Notes: a model not told the origin generated them from the sequence alone. DNA of 64,000 bases from CBDCGJ01 sp965238305 (GCA_965238305.1 CBDEHK010000001.1:4154001-4218000), one strand, 5' to 3'. Positions 1-8,620 are shown, counted from the first letter of the stretch. Numbers and translations are program-made.

Positions 1-1584
1 TAATTTGGGTATCCCCTTCATGTCGGAGGCGATGGCGTCGATATAGTTCGAATGTGCTGGAATAATCATGCCACTTTCGTCATGCGCCAGTTTTTGCATT
101 TCGCACTGGATTTCATGCCGTTTGGCCGGATCGAGTTCAGCCCGAGCCATATTCAATAATTGCCCAAACCGATCATTTTTCCATACCGTGTCATTCCATG
201 GTGCATCCGGCGCGAAAGCGATATCAAGCATGATTGTCGCTGTCGGGCGCTGGTTCCAGGTGACCACATTCATCGGTGTTTTCAGCCACACCGCCCCCCA
301 ATACCCGTCATTTGGTACTTTCTTGATTTTTAGATCAAAACCGATTTTGGAGGCTTCACGCTGCCACAACAACGAAGCATCGGTGACGCCTGGGATAACT
401 TCGGCGACATGCAGTTCAGCGGTTGTAATGCCGGATTTTTTCAAGTGGAACTTGGCCTGATCCGGATCGAACGGGCGGATTGGCAGTTCTTTGCAGAAAT
501 CGATACCATAAGCTGAATTTATCGGGTGGTCGTTGCCAACCGTCCCTTTGCCTTTTAGGATCGATTTCACAATCTTTTCGCGCCGCTGCAGCAACTTCAT
601 GCCTTTGACAAAGTCCGGATTGTTGCCCGGAGATTTATCCAGCATCAAACACATGCCCATATAGGTGCCGGAAGGCGTCGACAACACTTCAACGCCATCT
701 GCCGCGTCGACCTGCTTGATCGCCTTGGGATCAAGTTGTGTCATCAGATCGATATCACGCGACAGCAAGGCATTCACCCGAGCAACCGGATCTGTAATCG
801 CGAAGATCTCAATTTCGTCGAGATTAGCGCCGTCACGCCAATAATTTTCGTTCCTGACATGGACCGAACGCACGCCTGGTTGAAACTCTTTCAGTTTATA
901 CGGACCGGTGCCAACTGGATTCTGGAAGTCGGTGGTGCCGTTCTTAATAATCTTGAACTGTTTTTCACCAAGCACCGTCGGCAGATCGGAATTCGGACCG
1001 TTTTGGATCGCGCGCACGGTATATTGATCGATTTTCTTCCATTCTTTGACGCCGGCAAGCAGTGTCTTAACGACGGAAGTCGATTTTTCCCCATAATGCC
1101 GGTTCATCGAATACATCACGTCATCAGCAGTAAACTTGCTGCCATCATGCCATTCGACATCTTTGCGCAGTTTGAAAGTCCAAACCGACGCATCGTCATT
1201 GGCGGAGAATTCTTCCGCCAACTCGGGTTGTGGCACAATGTCGTCATTCAACTGTGTCAGACTGTTGTAATGGGCGCGGAAACGCGTGTAGTCGACAGTT
1301 GCGGTGCCTAAAGCCGGGTCAAGCGTATCAGAAGGGCCATGCAGGCTGGGCGACATTTTCACCTTGCCGCCTTTTTTGGGGGTTGCCGCGATGGCATCTT
1401 TAGCCCCCGTCAATATGCTACTGGCCGCCGCAATGGAAAGGCCACCCGCAACCAGCATCGACATCGCCTCGCGGCGATTCATGCCCTTGTTCAGCGCCCG
1501 TTCAATCAGGTTTTTATCCTGATAACTTAAATCATCGTAACCAAGTTCGCTCCTGATTACGCCGCTTTTCACTTGCTTTGTCAT
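1..1584 (-). CDS. ABC transporter substrate-binding protein, family 5 (peptide/opine/nickel type), 3' end cut by window edge
   Basis: Periplasmic solute receptor of a Dpp/Opp-type importer. I translated the minus strand from the ATG at 1584, which has an AGGGAGA ribosome site just upstream. The protein stays open to base 1 without a stop, so about 528 residues are visible. The N-terminus carries a twin-arginine-like segment (NRREAM) about 35 residues in, followed by a hydrophobic stretch ending in AIAATPKKGG, so Tat export is likely. Family features include KLRKDVEWHDGSKFTADDV, the VGTGPYKL-type turn and a later LDPAKRHEIQ segment. It lies 148 bp downstream of dddP in the same direction, so it may share its transcript; the permeases would lie outside the window. 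The ligand cannot be read from sequence. DMSP, betaines or short peptides are all possible. Confidence 0.88.
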   Translation of the reverse strand, partial: MTKQVKSGVIRSELGYDDLSYQDKNLIERALNKGMNRREAMSMLVAGGLSIAAASSILTGAKDAIAATPKKGGKVKMSPSLHGPSDTLDPALGTATVDYTRFRAHYNSLTQLNDDIVPQPELAEEFSANDDASVWTFKLRKDVEWHDGSKFTADDVMYSMNRHYGEKSTSVVKTLLAGVKEWKKIDQYTVRAIQNGPNSDLPTVLGEKQFKIIKNGTTDFQNPVGTGPYKLKEFQPGVRSVHVRNENYWRDGANLDEIEIFAITDPVARVNALLSRDIDLMTQLDPKAIKQVDAADGVEVLSTPSGTYMGMCLMLDKSPGNNPDFVKGMKLLQRREKIVKSILKGKGTVGNDHPINSAYGIDFCKELPIRPFDPDQAKFHLKKSGITTAELHVAEVIPGVTDASLLWQREASKIGFDLKIKKVPNDGYWGAVWLKTPMNVVTWNQRPTATIMLDIAFAPDAPWNDTVWKNDRFGQLLNMARAELDPAKRHEIQCEMQKLAHDESGMIIPAHSNYIDAIASDMKGIPKL

Positions 1585-1732
1585 TAGATTAGTTCTCCCT
1601 GTTGAATTTCGCTGCTGTTTTGTTGTTGGACCCACCTGGTTTTTTTGTTTTGGTGGTTCGTTGTAATTTTCCATAATCTCAATAAATCATTGCACAGATA
1701 GGTCGCGGAAATCAAACGCGCGTTGCATTTTT

Positions 1733-2965
1733 TTAAAGTAAACTTTCTTCGAATGGAAAAGTAGACAATGTTTGAATGCCGTCGCCTGTAATCAGGACTT
1801 GTTCTTCCAGTTTTACGCCTTCAGCTTCACCGCTTTGGCCAATGTAACTTTCCACACAAAGTACTATATTTTCCTCGATAATTCCGTCATGTCCATAGGC
1901 CTGCCAATCGAGCGGATGCACAATATCAGGATATTCATCGACCAATCCGACACCGTGATACATGCAAACGTAACGATTATCGATGAATTCATCCGGTGTC
2001 TGCCAACTCGCCTCCGATAACTCACGAAAACTCATACCGACTTTGATCAAATCCATATTGTGATGAATTTGCTCGTGCGCGAGGCCATAAAGATATTTCT
2101 GGCGCGCTGTTGGCTTCGCCGGTCCACAGTGAAAAGTACGCGAGATATCCGCGCAATACCCATATGGACCGATCATATCTGTATCGAACGCCACCAGGTC
2201 GCCGCTGCGAATGATTTTGTCGCTGCACTCCTGATACCAGGGATTGGTCCGCCCGCCGGATGCTAACAAGCGCGTTTCCATCCATTCGCCACCCAATTCG
2301 ATATTGGCCTGGACTAACAATGACCAGAGATAATTTTCTGTGATGCCTGGGCGCAAGGCTTCTCGCATCCTGGCCATCCCAACATCACAGGCGGAGACCG
2401 CGACGCTCATACACGCGATCTCTTCTGCTGATTTGATCAAGCGGGCCCGTTCTAGAATTTCACCGCCATCGTGAATCGAAATACCATGCTTGGTTAGCGC
2501 GTCAAAACCTAGCGCCGCCATTCGATCAATCGCCAGGCGCTTATTGCCACCGCCATGGGCTTGCACCAATTCTGCGATTTCCTCAGCCCAGTCCTGGCAG
2601 GCCCGAAAAGTATTGTCGCCGGTTGTTTCATAATACCAAAGCTTCGTCGGACGGCGTTCGTCAACGCTGTCTGGCGTCCCAACCGGGTAACTGTCGAATA
2701 GAACGACTGGTCCATCGGTGGCGATAAATGCGTAACGTTCTTGAGCATGCATCGTATAGACCGACATATTACGGGAGCCGGTGGCATATCGAATGTTGAC
2801 GGGGTCATAGAGAAGGCAACCGGCGACGTCTTTTGCGGCGAGTTGGTCACGAACGCGAGCCAAGCGATATTGGCGCAACTTGGCCATATCAATATTCGGC
2901 TCGAAATCCGTCAGTGTGGTTTGTGGTGTGTTTCGCGCGACGTGATATCGGTCTTGTTCAATCAT
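1733..2965 (-). CDS. dddP: DMSP lyase DddP (M24 metallopeptidase fold)
   Basis: Predicted to cleave dimethylsulfoniopropionate to DMS and acrylate in the cytoplasm. The 410-residue protein has an N-terminal creatinase-like domain and a C-terminal pita-bread M24 domain. The putative metal ligands are D261, D263, D273, H337, E372 and E387, with Y332 and D343 beside them. Their spacing is identical, at a constant offset of 34, to the iron ligands and catalytic residues I recall for Ruegeria DddP (D295, D297, D307, H371, E406, E421, Y366, D377). The extra Asp two residues before the first canonical ligand (DTD) is part of that pattern. The gene overlaps the end of the upstream TetR gene by 8 bp, so the two are probably cotranscribed. 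The alternative is an ordinary Xaa-Pro peptidase or creatinase relative, which would not be expected to keep all eight positions. Confidence 0.82.
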   Translation of the reverse strand: MIEQDRYHVARNTPQTTLTDFEPNIDMAKLRQYRLARVRDQLAAKDVAGCLLYDPVNIRYATGSRNMSVYTMHAQERYAFIATDGPVVLFDSYPVGTPDSVDERRPTKLWYYETTGDNTFRACQDWAEEIAELVQAHGGGNKRLAIDRMAALGFDALTKHGISIHDGGEILERARLIKSAEEIACMSVAVSACDVGMARMREALRPGITENYLWSLLVQANIELGGEWMETRLLASGGRTNPWYQECSDKIIRSGDLVAFDTDMIGPYGYCADISRTFHCGPAKPTARQKYLYGLAHEQIHHNMDLIKVGMSFRELSEASWQTPDEFIDNRYVCMYHGVGLVDEYPDIVHPLDWQAYGHDGIIEENIVLCVESYIGQSGEAEGVKLEEQVLITGDGIQTLSTFPFEESLL

Positions 2966-3635
2966 CGTTGATCCTTATTGCTCCGTTCAGATTGAACTTA
3001 CCTGGGAATAAAGCTGATACAAACCGAAATACAATCCGTTTCGCAGATTCACGATTGAAAGTCTCACTATGGAGGAAATAGTCCGCCCACATCCCTTCCA
3101 ACAACGCTATTGTGCCGTGGGTTGCGTCGCGTGCTAACCGATACTGATCATCGTCGTCTTCGGCGAGCACACGGAAGATCTTCATATATTTTTCGCGCAG
3201 CGTGCCATCCCGCGTATCAGAATATTCGGCAAATGAGTTATGAGCCCGCGCTTCACCGCGAAAAGCAAACCACACGTTGATGGTTTTTCGGTTTAGGTTT
3301 TCTTCGTTCAGATCGGCATTGATCAACGCTTCTAATTGTTCCTGTGCACCATCGCCGGCACGCGATTGATAGGCATCCAAAACCGCATAATATGTTCGCC
3401 CCCAATCCTGTGCCGCCGCCGCGACCAAATGATCCTTATTCTCGAAATGTAGATGAACCATACCCCGCGAAAGGCCCGCCTTTTTGATGATCTTTGAAAT
3501 CGACGCACCGGCGATACCGTGATCGGAAATGGTGCCGATGGTCGCATCCAGAAGCATCTTGCGGTGTTGTGCTTTTTTCAGCTCTCTCACGGACGTTTGA
3601 TTCAATTTCAGATATCCAATCGAAGCAATTGACAC
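2958..3635 (-). CDS. TetR-family regulator, BetI-like
   Basis: DNA-binding repressor of 225 residues. The N-terminal helix-turn-helix runs from about residue 25 to 75, with GASISKIIKKAGLSRGMVH as the recognition region. The C-terminal part has ALLEGMWADYFL near residue 190, resembling the ALIDGLW segment of BetI, the choline/betaine-responsive repressor. The start shown is a GTG; no strong ribosome site precedes it, so the exact start is uncertain. The 3' end overlaps dddP. The perfect palindrome 26 bp upstream, between this gene and the divergent dehydrogenase, is the obvious operator, suggesting autoregulation and control of both arms. The ligand is inferred to be a quaternary amine or sulfonium compound, or a breakdown product of one. 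Confidence 0.85.
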   Translation of the reverse strand: MSIASIGYLKLNQTSVRELKKAQHRKMLLDATIGTISDHGIAGASISKIIKKAGLSRGMVHLHFENKDHLVAAAAQDWGRTYYAVLDAYQSRAGDGAQEQLEALINADLNEENLNRKTINVWFAFRGEARAHNSFAEYSDTRDGTLREKYMKIFRVLAEDDDDQYRLARDATHGTIALLEGMWADYFLHSETFNRESAKRIVFRFVSALFPGKFNLNGAIRINDD

Positions 3636-3660
3636 AAATTAATATTCTCACTATTGTCTA

Positions 3661-3682
3661 AAAATGGACGATTGTCCATTTT
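3661..3682. promoter_or_regulatory. Perfect 9-bp inverted repeat, probable TetR/BetI-like operator
   Basis: AAAATGGAC and GTCCATTTT flank a 4-bp spacer. The repeat lies between the divergent TetR gene (start 3635) and the dehydrogenase (start 3706). The core TGGAC/GTCCA half-sites are of the kind TetR proteins bind. The ATG at 3664 falls inside the palindrome, which supports the later start for the dehydrogenase. Confidence 0.7.
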
Positions 3683-3705
3683 TCATTACCAATGGGCGCC
3701 CAGAA

Positions 3706-5778
3706 ATGCTAGAAAACAGCAAATACAGCATCCTTTTCGAACCGGTCGCCATCGGTCCCGTGGTCGCGAAAAACAGATTTTACCAGGTACCCCATTGTTG
3801 CGGCATGGGTCATTTGCGTCCCCAAGCACATGCGGCGATGCGAAAAGTGAAAGCAGAAGGCGGTTGGGCAGTCGTCAGTACGGAAGAGGCGGAAATTCAC
3901 CCAAGCTCAGACCTGTCGCCCTACGCCGAACAACGAATTTGGGATGAAAAAGACATCCCCGCCCTTAGATTGATGACCGACGCCGTGCACGCTCATGACG
4001 CTCTAGCCGCCATCGAACTTGTTCATAATGGCCATCGCGCGCCCAATTTATATTCTCGCCTGCCGGCCTTGGCGCCGAATGACGTGCCGCTGGATAACGG
4101 TTATCCAAAACAAGCCCGTAGAATGGACAAACACGACATTGCCGAGTTTCGCCGCTGGCATCGCCGCGCGGCGGAAAACGCCAAGGCCGCGGGTTTCGAT
4201 ATCATTTATGCCTATGCGGCGCATCGCATGACCTTGTTGCATCATTTTTTGTTGCCCAGCCATAATGATCGCACTGACGAATATGGCGGCAACCTGGAAA
4301 ACCGAACCCGTTTGTTGCGTGAAATCCTGCAAGAGACAAAAGAGGCGGTTGGCGATCACTGCGCCATCGCGCTGAGATTTTCCGTCGACGAGATGTTGGG
4401 CCCAGATGGCATGCAAGCGCAAGAAGAAGGCCGAGCCGTGGTCGAGATGCTGGCTGACCTTCCAGACCTTTGGGATGTTAACGTGGCCGGGTGGGAAAAT
4501 GATTCCCTGACCAGCCGTTTTGAACCTGAAGACGGCTATCAGGTTCCCTATACGGAGTTCGTAAAATCGGTTACCGACAAACCTGTCGTTGCGGTCGGTC
4601 GCTTCTCGTCGCCTGATCTGATGGCTTCGTTGGTGAAACGCAATATCGTCGATTTCATTGGTGCCGCCCGCCCGTCGATTGCCGATCCTTACCTGCCAAC
4701 AAAAATTCGTTACAATCGCGTTGAAGACATCCGCGAATGCATCGGTTGCAACATCTGTGCATCGAGTGACACTTTAGGTGTGCCAATCCGCTGCACCCAA
4801 AATCCGACTATGGGCGAAGAATGGCGGCGAAACTGGCATCCAGAAAAAATTGAACCTAAAAAATCCAATAAATCGGTTTTGGTGCTTGGCGCGGGACCTG
4901 CCGGTCTCGAATGCGCCTTGCAATTAGGCCGGCGTGGCTATCAGGTTACGCTTGCGGAAGCGGGCGGCGAATTCGGTGGCCGGGCGCTTCGGGAAAGCCG
5001 GCTCAAAGGATTATCGGCGTGGCGGCGGGTGCGGGACAATCGGGTCTATGAATTACAGCAACGCGCCAATGTTGAGATGTTCTTAAATAGCCCTCTGACG
5101 TCGGAAGACGTTTTGGAATTTGAACCGTCAGCAATATTCCTTGCAACTGGTGCCGCCTGGCAGCGCGATGGCGTCGGGCGAAGTTCCAGAAAATCGCTAA
5201 ATATCAGTGCTGGTGTCAATATCCTAACGCCCGACGACATCATGAAGGGCGTCATGCCGGACGACGGGCCTGTGGTCATATTTGACGATGACAACGGCTA
5301 TATTGGTGGCGTTATTGCTGATCAACTCAGCACTTCGCGGACCGACGTTACCATTGTTACATCCGCCAGCGTCGTATCCCCGTTCACTCTATATACGCTT
5401 GAACAAGCACGTGTGCAGCGACAACTACTGGAACAGGGCGTGACCATTCGCGCCAACGAGCGGGTATCCGGCATCGGGAACGGCGTTGTCGAATACCAAT
5501 GTCTCTTCACTGAACGAACTAGTTCTATCCCATGCGGCACCTTGGTGTTGGTGACGCAACGATTGTCGGATCGCAGCCTGGCGTTGGAACTGAAAGACAG
5601 GTCGTCAATCTATGTTGAGACAATTGGCGATGCCCTAGCGCCCGGCTTGATCGCCGATGCGATATTTTCCGGCCATCTCGCGGCCCGCAATTTCGAAGCC
5701 ACAGCTGATCAAATTGAAGCGGCCTATTTCAAGCGGGAAATGCCCAGCTTTCCCGAACCTTCCGAGCGCGCGCGTTAA
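3706..5778 (+). CDS. Trimethylamine/dimethylamine/histamine dehydrogenase-family flavo-iron-sulfur oxidoreductase
   Basis: Predicted amine-oxidising or demethylating enzyme of 690 residues: FMN TIM barrel, then a 4Fe-4S site, then an ADP-binding Rossmann domain (VLVLGAGPAGLECA, about residue 390). The start at 3706 aligns position for position with trimethylamine dehydrogenase (TMADH). It places Cys31 in NRFYQVPHC where that enzyme has its 6-S-cysteinyl-FMN cysteine. The catalytic Tyr170, His173 and Asp266 and the cluster cysteines (CIGCNIC from 345, then RCTQNP) are kept. Of the three aromatic bowl residues only Trp263 remains; Tyr60 is replaced by Glu61 and Trp355 by Asp355. Histamine dehydrogenase also has Asp at the latter site. 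The substrate is therefore probably not trimethylamine but a more highly charged amine. The gene is followed 22 bp later by an MttB-family gene. Confidence 0.88.
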   Translation: MLENSKYSILFEPVAIGPVVAKNRFYQVPHCCGMGHLRPQAHAAMRKVKAEGGWAVVSTEEAEIHPSSDLSPYAEQRIWDEKDIPALRLMTDAVHAHDALAAIELVHNGHRAPNLYSRLPALAPNDVPLDNGYPKQARRMDKHDIAEFRRWHRRAAENAKAAGFDIIYAYAAHRMTLLHHFLLPSHNDRTDEYGGNLENRTRLLREILQETKEAVGDHCAIALRFSVDEMLGPDGMQAQEEGRAVVEMLADLPDLWDVNVAGWENDSLTSRFEPEDGYQVPYTEFVKSVTDKPVVAVGRFSSPDLMASLVKRNIVDFIGAARPSIADPYLPTKIRYNRVEDIRECIGCNICASSDTLGVPIRCTQNPTMGEEWRRNWHPEKIEPKKSNKSVLVLGAGPAGLECALQLGRRGYQVTLAEAGGEFGGRALRESRLKGLSAWRRVRDNRVYELQQRANVEMFLNSPLTSEDVLEFEPSAIFLATGAAWQRDGVGRSSRKSLNISAGVNILTPDDIMKGVMPDDGPVVIFDDDNGYIGGVIADQLSTSRTDVTIVTSASVVSPFTLYTLEQARVQRQLLEQGVTIRANERVSGIGNGVVEYQCLFTERTSSIPCGTLVLVTQRLSDRSLALELKDRSSIYVETIGDALAPGLIADAIFSGHLAARNFEATADQIEAAYFKREMPSFPEPSERAR

Positions 5779-5800
5779 GGACATGAAGGATAAGAATGAT

Positions 5801-7414
5801 ATGACCGATGTTGAAATGACAGATGGTACCGTTGAAACAACCAAACGCGCACGCCCGTCCCGCCGCCAGGGCGCTGGCCGCGCCGCGCGTCTAAAAAAAC
5901 GTCAAGGCGATATTCTAAGCGAAGCCGTTGGACCCGGATTGACCGGCGGTCAGTTCACGCCCTTGACAGACCACGATATGGCGAAAATCCACCAAGGCGC
6001 CCTTGATATTTTGGCAACTGTTGGTGTTGGCGACCCGATCCCGGAACTGCTCGATATTGCGCTGGCGAAAGGCTGCACGCTGAATGACCACGGGCGGCTT
6101 TGTTTTCCGAAAGCGCTGATGGAGGATATTATCGCTAGCGCCGCAAGAGAATATGTCGTCTATGCGCGCGGCAGCCGCGCCGGTAAAGACGATATTTATT
6201 GTAGTGGCAACAAAGTTCATTATTCAACGGCCGGCACCGCTGTCACTACATTTGACGCGGGCAGCCTTACCTACCGTGCGTCAAACTTAATTGACATATA
6301 TGACTTTACGCGCCTGACGGATACTTTGCAGCATATCCACATGTGCGGCGATACAGTGATCGCGACCGATCTAACGGACGATTACGAACACGATATGAAC
6401 ATGCTCTATGCCATGGTGACCGGCACTGAAAAACCACTTTGCATGTCTTTTCGCAGCCACAAGTTCATCGACCCGGCGATTGATTTTTTTGATTTAGTGC
6501 TGGGTGGCGAAGGCAGGTTCGTGGACAAACCGTTTGCAATTTTTGGCGGTTGTCCCATTGTTTCGCCATTGCGCTTCGGCGAAGAAAACCTGGAGATCTT
6601 GATGGCAGCAAGCCGACGTGGTCTGACCAGCGACATCGCCGTCGCGCCACAAAGCGGGGCTACAGCACCGGCGCCATTGGCCGGTATTTTAGTGCAAGTG
6701 ATCGCCGAAACTCTGACCTGTCTGGCGGTCGTTAACTTGGTCAATCCCGGTTGCGCCATGACTTTTGCGGCCTGGCCATTTATCACCGACCTGCGAACCG
6801 GATCATTTAGTGGCGGCAGCGGTGAGCAGGCTTTGCTGGCCGCTGCCGCTGTACAGATGGGAAATTTTTACAACCTACCCAACAGTGTTGGTGCCGGGAT
6901 GACAGACAGCAAAATCCCCGACGCTCAAACCGGCTATGAAAAAGGCCTCGCCATTTCCTTGGCAACGTTAGCCGGTGCCAATCGGGTGTGCGAAGCCGGC
7001 GGCATGATGGGCAGCCTTATGGGTTGCAGCTTCGAACAACTTTATATCGACAATGAAGCCCTTGGCATGATCCTGCGGACAGTGCGCGGCATTGAGGTCA
7101 CAGACGACACTCTGTCGCTTGAAGTTATCAAAAGTTCAGCCGTCGACCCCGGTCATTTTCTCGGCAACGAACAGACCCTGAAGTATATGGAATCTGAATA
7201 TCTATATCCGACGCTCATGGATCGTTCTCCCGCCGGTGCCTGGGAAAGCGAAGGCTCAAAAGATGTTTTCCAGCAGAGCCGCGACGCCGTTCGCGACGTC
7301 ATGCGCAGCCACTATCCAAACTATTTGGGCGCTGATATCGATGCGCAGGTGCGCGATCGCTTCCCGATCCGTTTACCATCTCAGGCGATGAACAACAAAG
7401 CAGCTCGTTGGTAG
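5801..7414 (+). CDS. MttB-superfamily (trimethylamine methyltransferase-like) protein, non-pyrrolysine
   Basis: Member of the COG5598 family. Characterised members move a methyl group from a quaternary or tertiary amine to a corrinoid protein. The 537-residue frame has no internal TAG, so it does not rely on pyrrolysine; non-Pyl relatives include the glycine betaine and proline betaine enzymes. The Arg/Lys-rich N-terminus (about 35 residues) is typical of alphaproteobacterial copies. Family segments include LTGGQFTPLTDHD near the start and NSVGAGMTDSKIPDAQTGYE past the middle. I chose ATG 5801 because AAGGA lies 10 bp before it; ATG 5783 is an alternative with a poorly spaced site. It follows the flavoprotein gene in one operon. 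No corrinoid protein or methyltransferase-activation gene is visible, so acceptor and substrate are unknown. Confidence 0.87.
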   Translation: MTDVEMTDGTVETTKRARPSRRQGAGRAARLKKRQGDILSEAVGPGLTGGQFTPLTDHDMAKIHQGALDILATVGVGDPIPELLDIALAKGCTLNDHGRLCFPKALMEDIIASAAREYVVYARGSRAGKDDIYCSGNKVHYSTAGTAVTTFDAGSLTYRASNLIDIYDFTRLTDTLQHIHMCGDTVIATDLTDDYEHDMNMLYAMVTGTEKPLCMSFRSHKFIDPAIDFFDLVLGGEGRFVDKPFAIFGGCPIVSPLRFGEENLEILMAASRRGLTSDIAVAPQSGATAPAPLAGILVQVIAETLTCLAVVNLVNPGCAMTFAAWPFITDLRTGSFSGGSGEQALLAAAAVQMGNFYNLPNSVGAGMTDSKIPDAQTGYEKGLAISLATLAGANRVCEAGGMMGSLMGCSFEQLYIDNEALGMILRTVRGIEVTDDTLSLEVIKSSAVDPGHFLGNEQTLKYMESEYLYPTLMDRSPAGAWESEGSKDVFQQSRDAVRDVMRSHYPNYLGADIDAQVRDRFPIRLPSQAMNNKAARW

Positions 7415-7472
7415 CAAACTAAAACCAAGCCTTACCGCAGCAGGTCCGTCGGCTGATTTCCAAACCCAATTT

Positions 7473-8003
7473 CTATTCGCTGACAACGAGGCGATAGTTC
7501 GGGGTTGGATTATATGGGCAGGAATAGAGATAAATACCTTTGTCGAGTTCAACAGCATAATCCTTGCTATTTCCCATAAACAAACCTGCACCGGAAACGC
7601 GCGAGGAAAACGGGATAACGGCGCGGTTCTCGGCCCGCAGATAAAACCCAAGTTCATAAGGCACATTCACGTTCTCGACCCGAAATATGTACCGACCCGG
7701 TTTTAAGTGAAGCACCTGATGTTTGGCGAGACGTCTTTCTCCGCTCAGTTTGTTAACCGCTTTGCAATCGTCCGGTTTGCTTGTCTCGTATTTGTGATCG
7801 ATACTTTCAGGTTCAACGAATTGACAGCCGGTTTGTGTCAAGTTGACTATTGTCGCATTTTCCTGCGCGGCGATTGCAAAGTGCGGGAATGTCATGAGGG
7901 TTAGAAAAACGACCGGCCACTTTAGAGCGGGCTCATGAAACTTGAAGCCATCGCCAGCCCGCATCCGCGCTGTTTTGTGAACATGCGCTCGTACTGAGAT
8001 CAT
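7473..8003 (-). CDS. Secreted cupredoxin-like protein of unknown function
   Basis: 176 residues. An extended N-terminus leads to a hydrophobic segment (WPVVFLTLMTFPHFAIA) and a probable signal-peptidase site near AQENA. The mature part looks like one beta-sandwich domain with LHLKPGRYIFRVENVNVP in the middle and GIYLYSCPYNPTPNYRLVV at the end. That end layout recalls cupredoxin-like proteins, but a full type-1 copper set (His, Cys, His, Met) is not evident. Two cysteines (in TGCQF and DDCKA) could pair. The ATG overlaps the stop of the upstream membrane-protein gene as ATGA, so the two are translationally coupled. A real start further in is possible because the first 25 residues are unusual for a signal peptide. 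Confidence 0.6.
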   Translation of the reverse strand: MISVRAHVHKTARMRAGDGFKFHEPALKWPVVFLTLMTFPHFAIAAQENATIVNLTQTGCQFVEPESIDHKYETSKPDDCKAVNKLSGERRLAKHQVLHLKPGRYIFRVENVNVPYELGFYLRAENRAVIPFSSRVSGAGLFMGNSKDYAVELDKGIYLYSCPYNPTPNYRLVVSE

Positions 8004-8620
8004 GGCAAATGACGCTCTATTCGTTTCAAACCCGCAATCGTGGCCAACATCACCAGAATGAGACCAAACACCTGTAGATACGTAGCAATTGCAGAGAGGT
8101 CTTCGGCGGTTGCCCGCAGTTCGGCGATGCGACGGGTTACGGCTTGCTGCTCAGTGACGATCACATTGTTGCGTTGATCGACAATTTGGAAAAGACGGAC
8201 AAATTCCGTGGCAAGGCCACGCCAAGCCTCGACATCGTCTTTTCGGGCAGCGGTCGCAAGATTTTCGATTTTGAAACTTGTCGCATCGAACTCTTGGGTG
8301 GGTTCAAATTTGGCCATTGAGATCAATGCTGTTTCATATGCGGCGGCGGCTTGATCCAATATCATCCGTCTTGATTCGATATTCATCGATTGGTTCCGCA
8401 ACATCGAATAGAGAATGTTTAAATCTCGCAAGCGAACGGCCTCACGTTTGGTGTCTTCCAATTGCACAATTTGATGACGATTAGCCGATTGTGAATCCAA
8501 TAACAAAGTCACAACATCGCGTTTTTCCGCTAGCCACTGTTGGTTGATAACAACGGACATTGCAGCCGCCAGCGTACCGACAATCGCCAGTACAACATCG
8601 ATGGAAAAAAACCGAGGCAT
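8000..8620 (-). CDS. Two-transmembrane protein with extracytoplasmic helical domain, unknown function
   Basis: 206 residues from the ATG at 8620, chosen because AGGTGG lies 5 bp before it; the frame stays open upstream to 8710. A TM helix near the N-terminus (IDVVLAIVGTLAAAMSVVI) is followed by about 140 mostly helical residues, then a second TM helix (LQVFGLILVMLATIAGLKRI) that ends the protein. This is the shape of the sensory half of a membrane receptor without any output domain. It is coupled to the cupredoxin-like gene and is divergent from the Cache/kinase/cyclase operon. It may be an accessory sensor for that operon, but nothing in the sequence proves this. Confidence 0.6.
   Translation of the reverse strand: MPRFFSIDVVLAIVGTLAAAMSVVINQQWLAEKRDVVTLLLDSQSANRHQIVQLEDTKREAVRLRDLNILYSMLRNQSMNIESRRMILDQAAAAYETALISMAKFEPTQEFDATSFKIENLATAARKDDVEAWRGLATEFVRLFQIVDQRNNVIVTEQQAVTRRIAELRATAEDLSAIATYLQVFGLILVMLATIAGLKRIERHLP

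Noticed and set aside
736..1311. 191-codon open frame on the plus strand
   Set aside because: It lies opposite the partial binding-protein gene, whose translation is continuous and matches family 5 receptors.
5801..7414. Pyrrolysine (in-frame TAG) in the MttB-like gene
   Set aside because: The frame is continuous without an internal TAG, so it belongs to the non-pyrrolysine branch.
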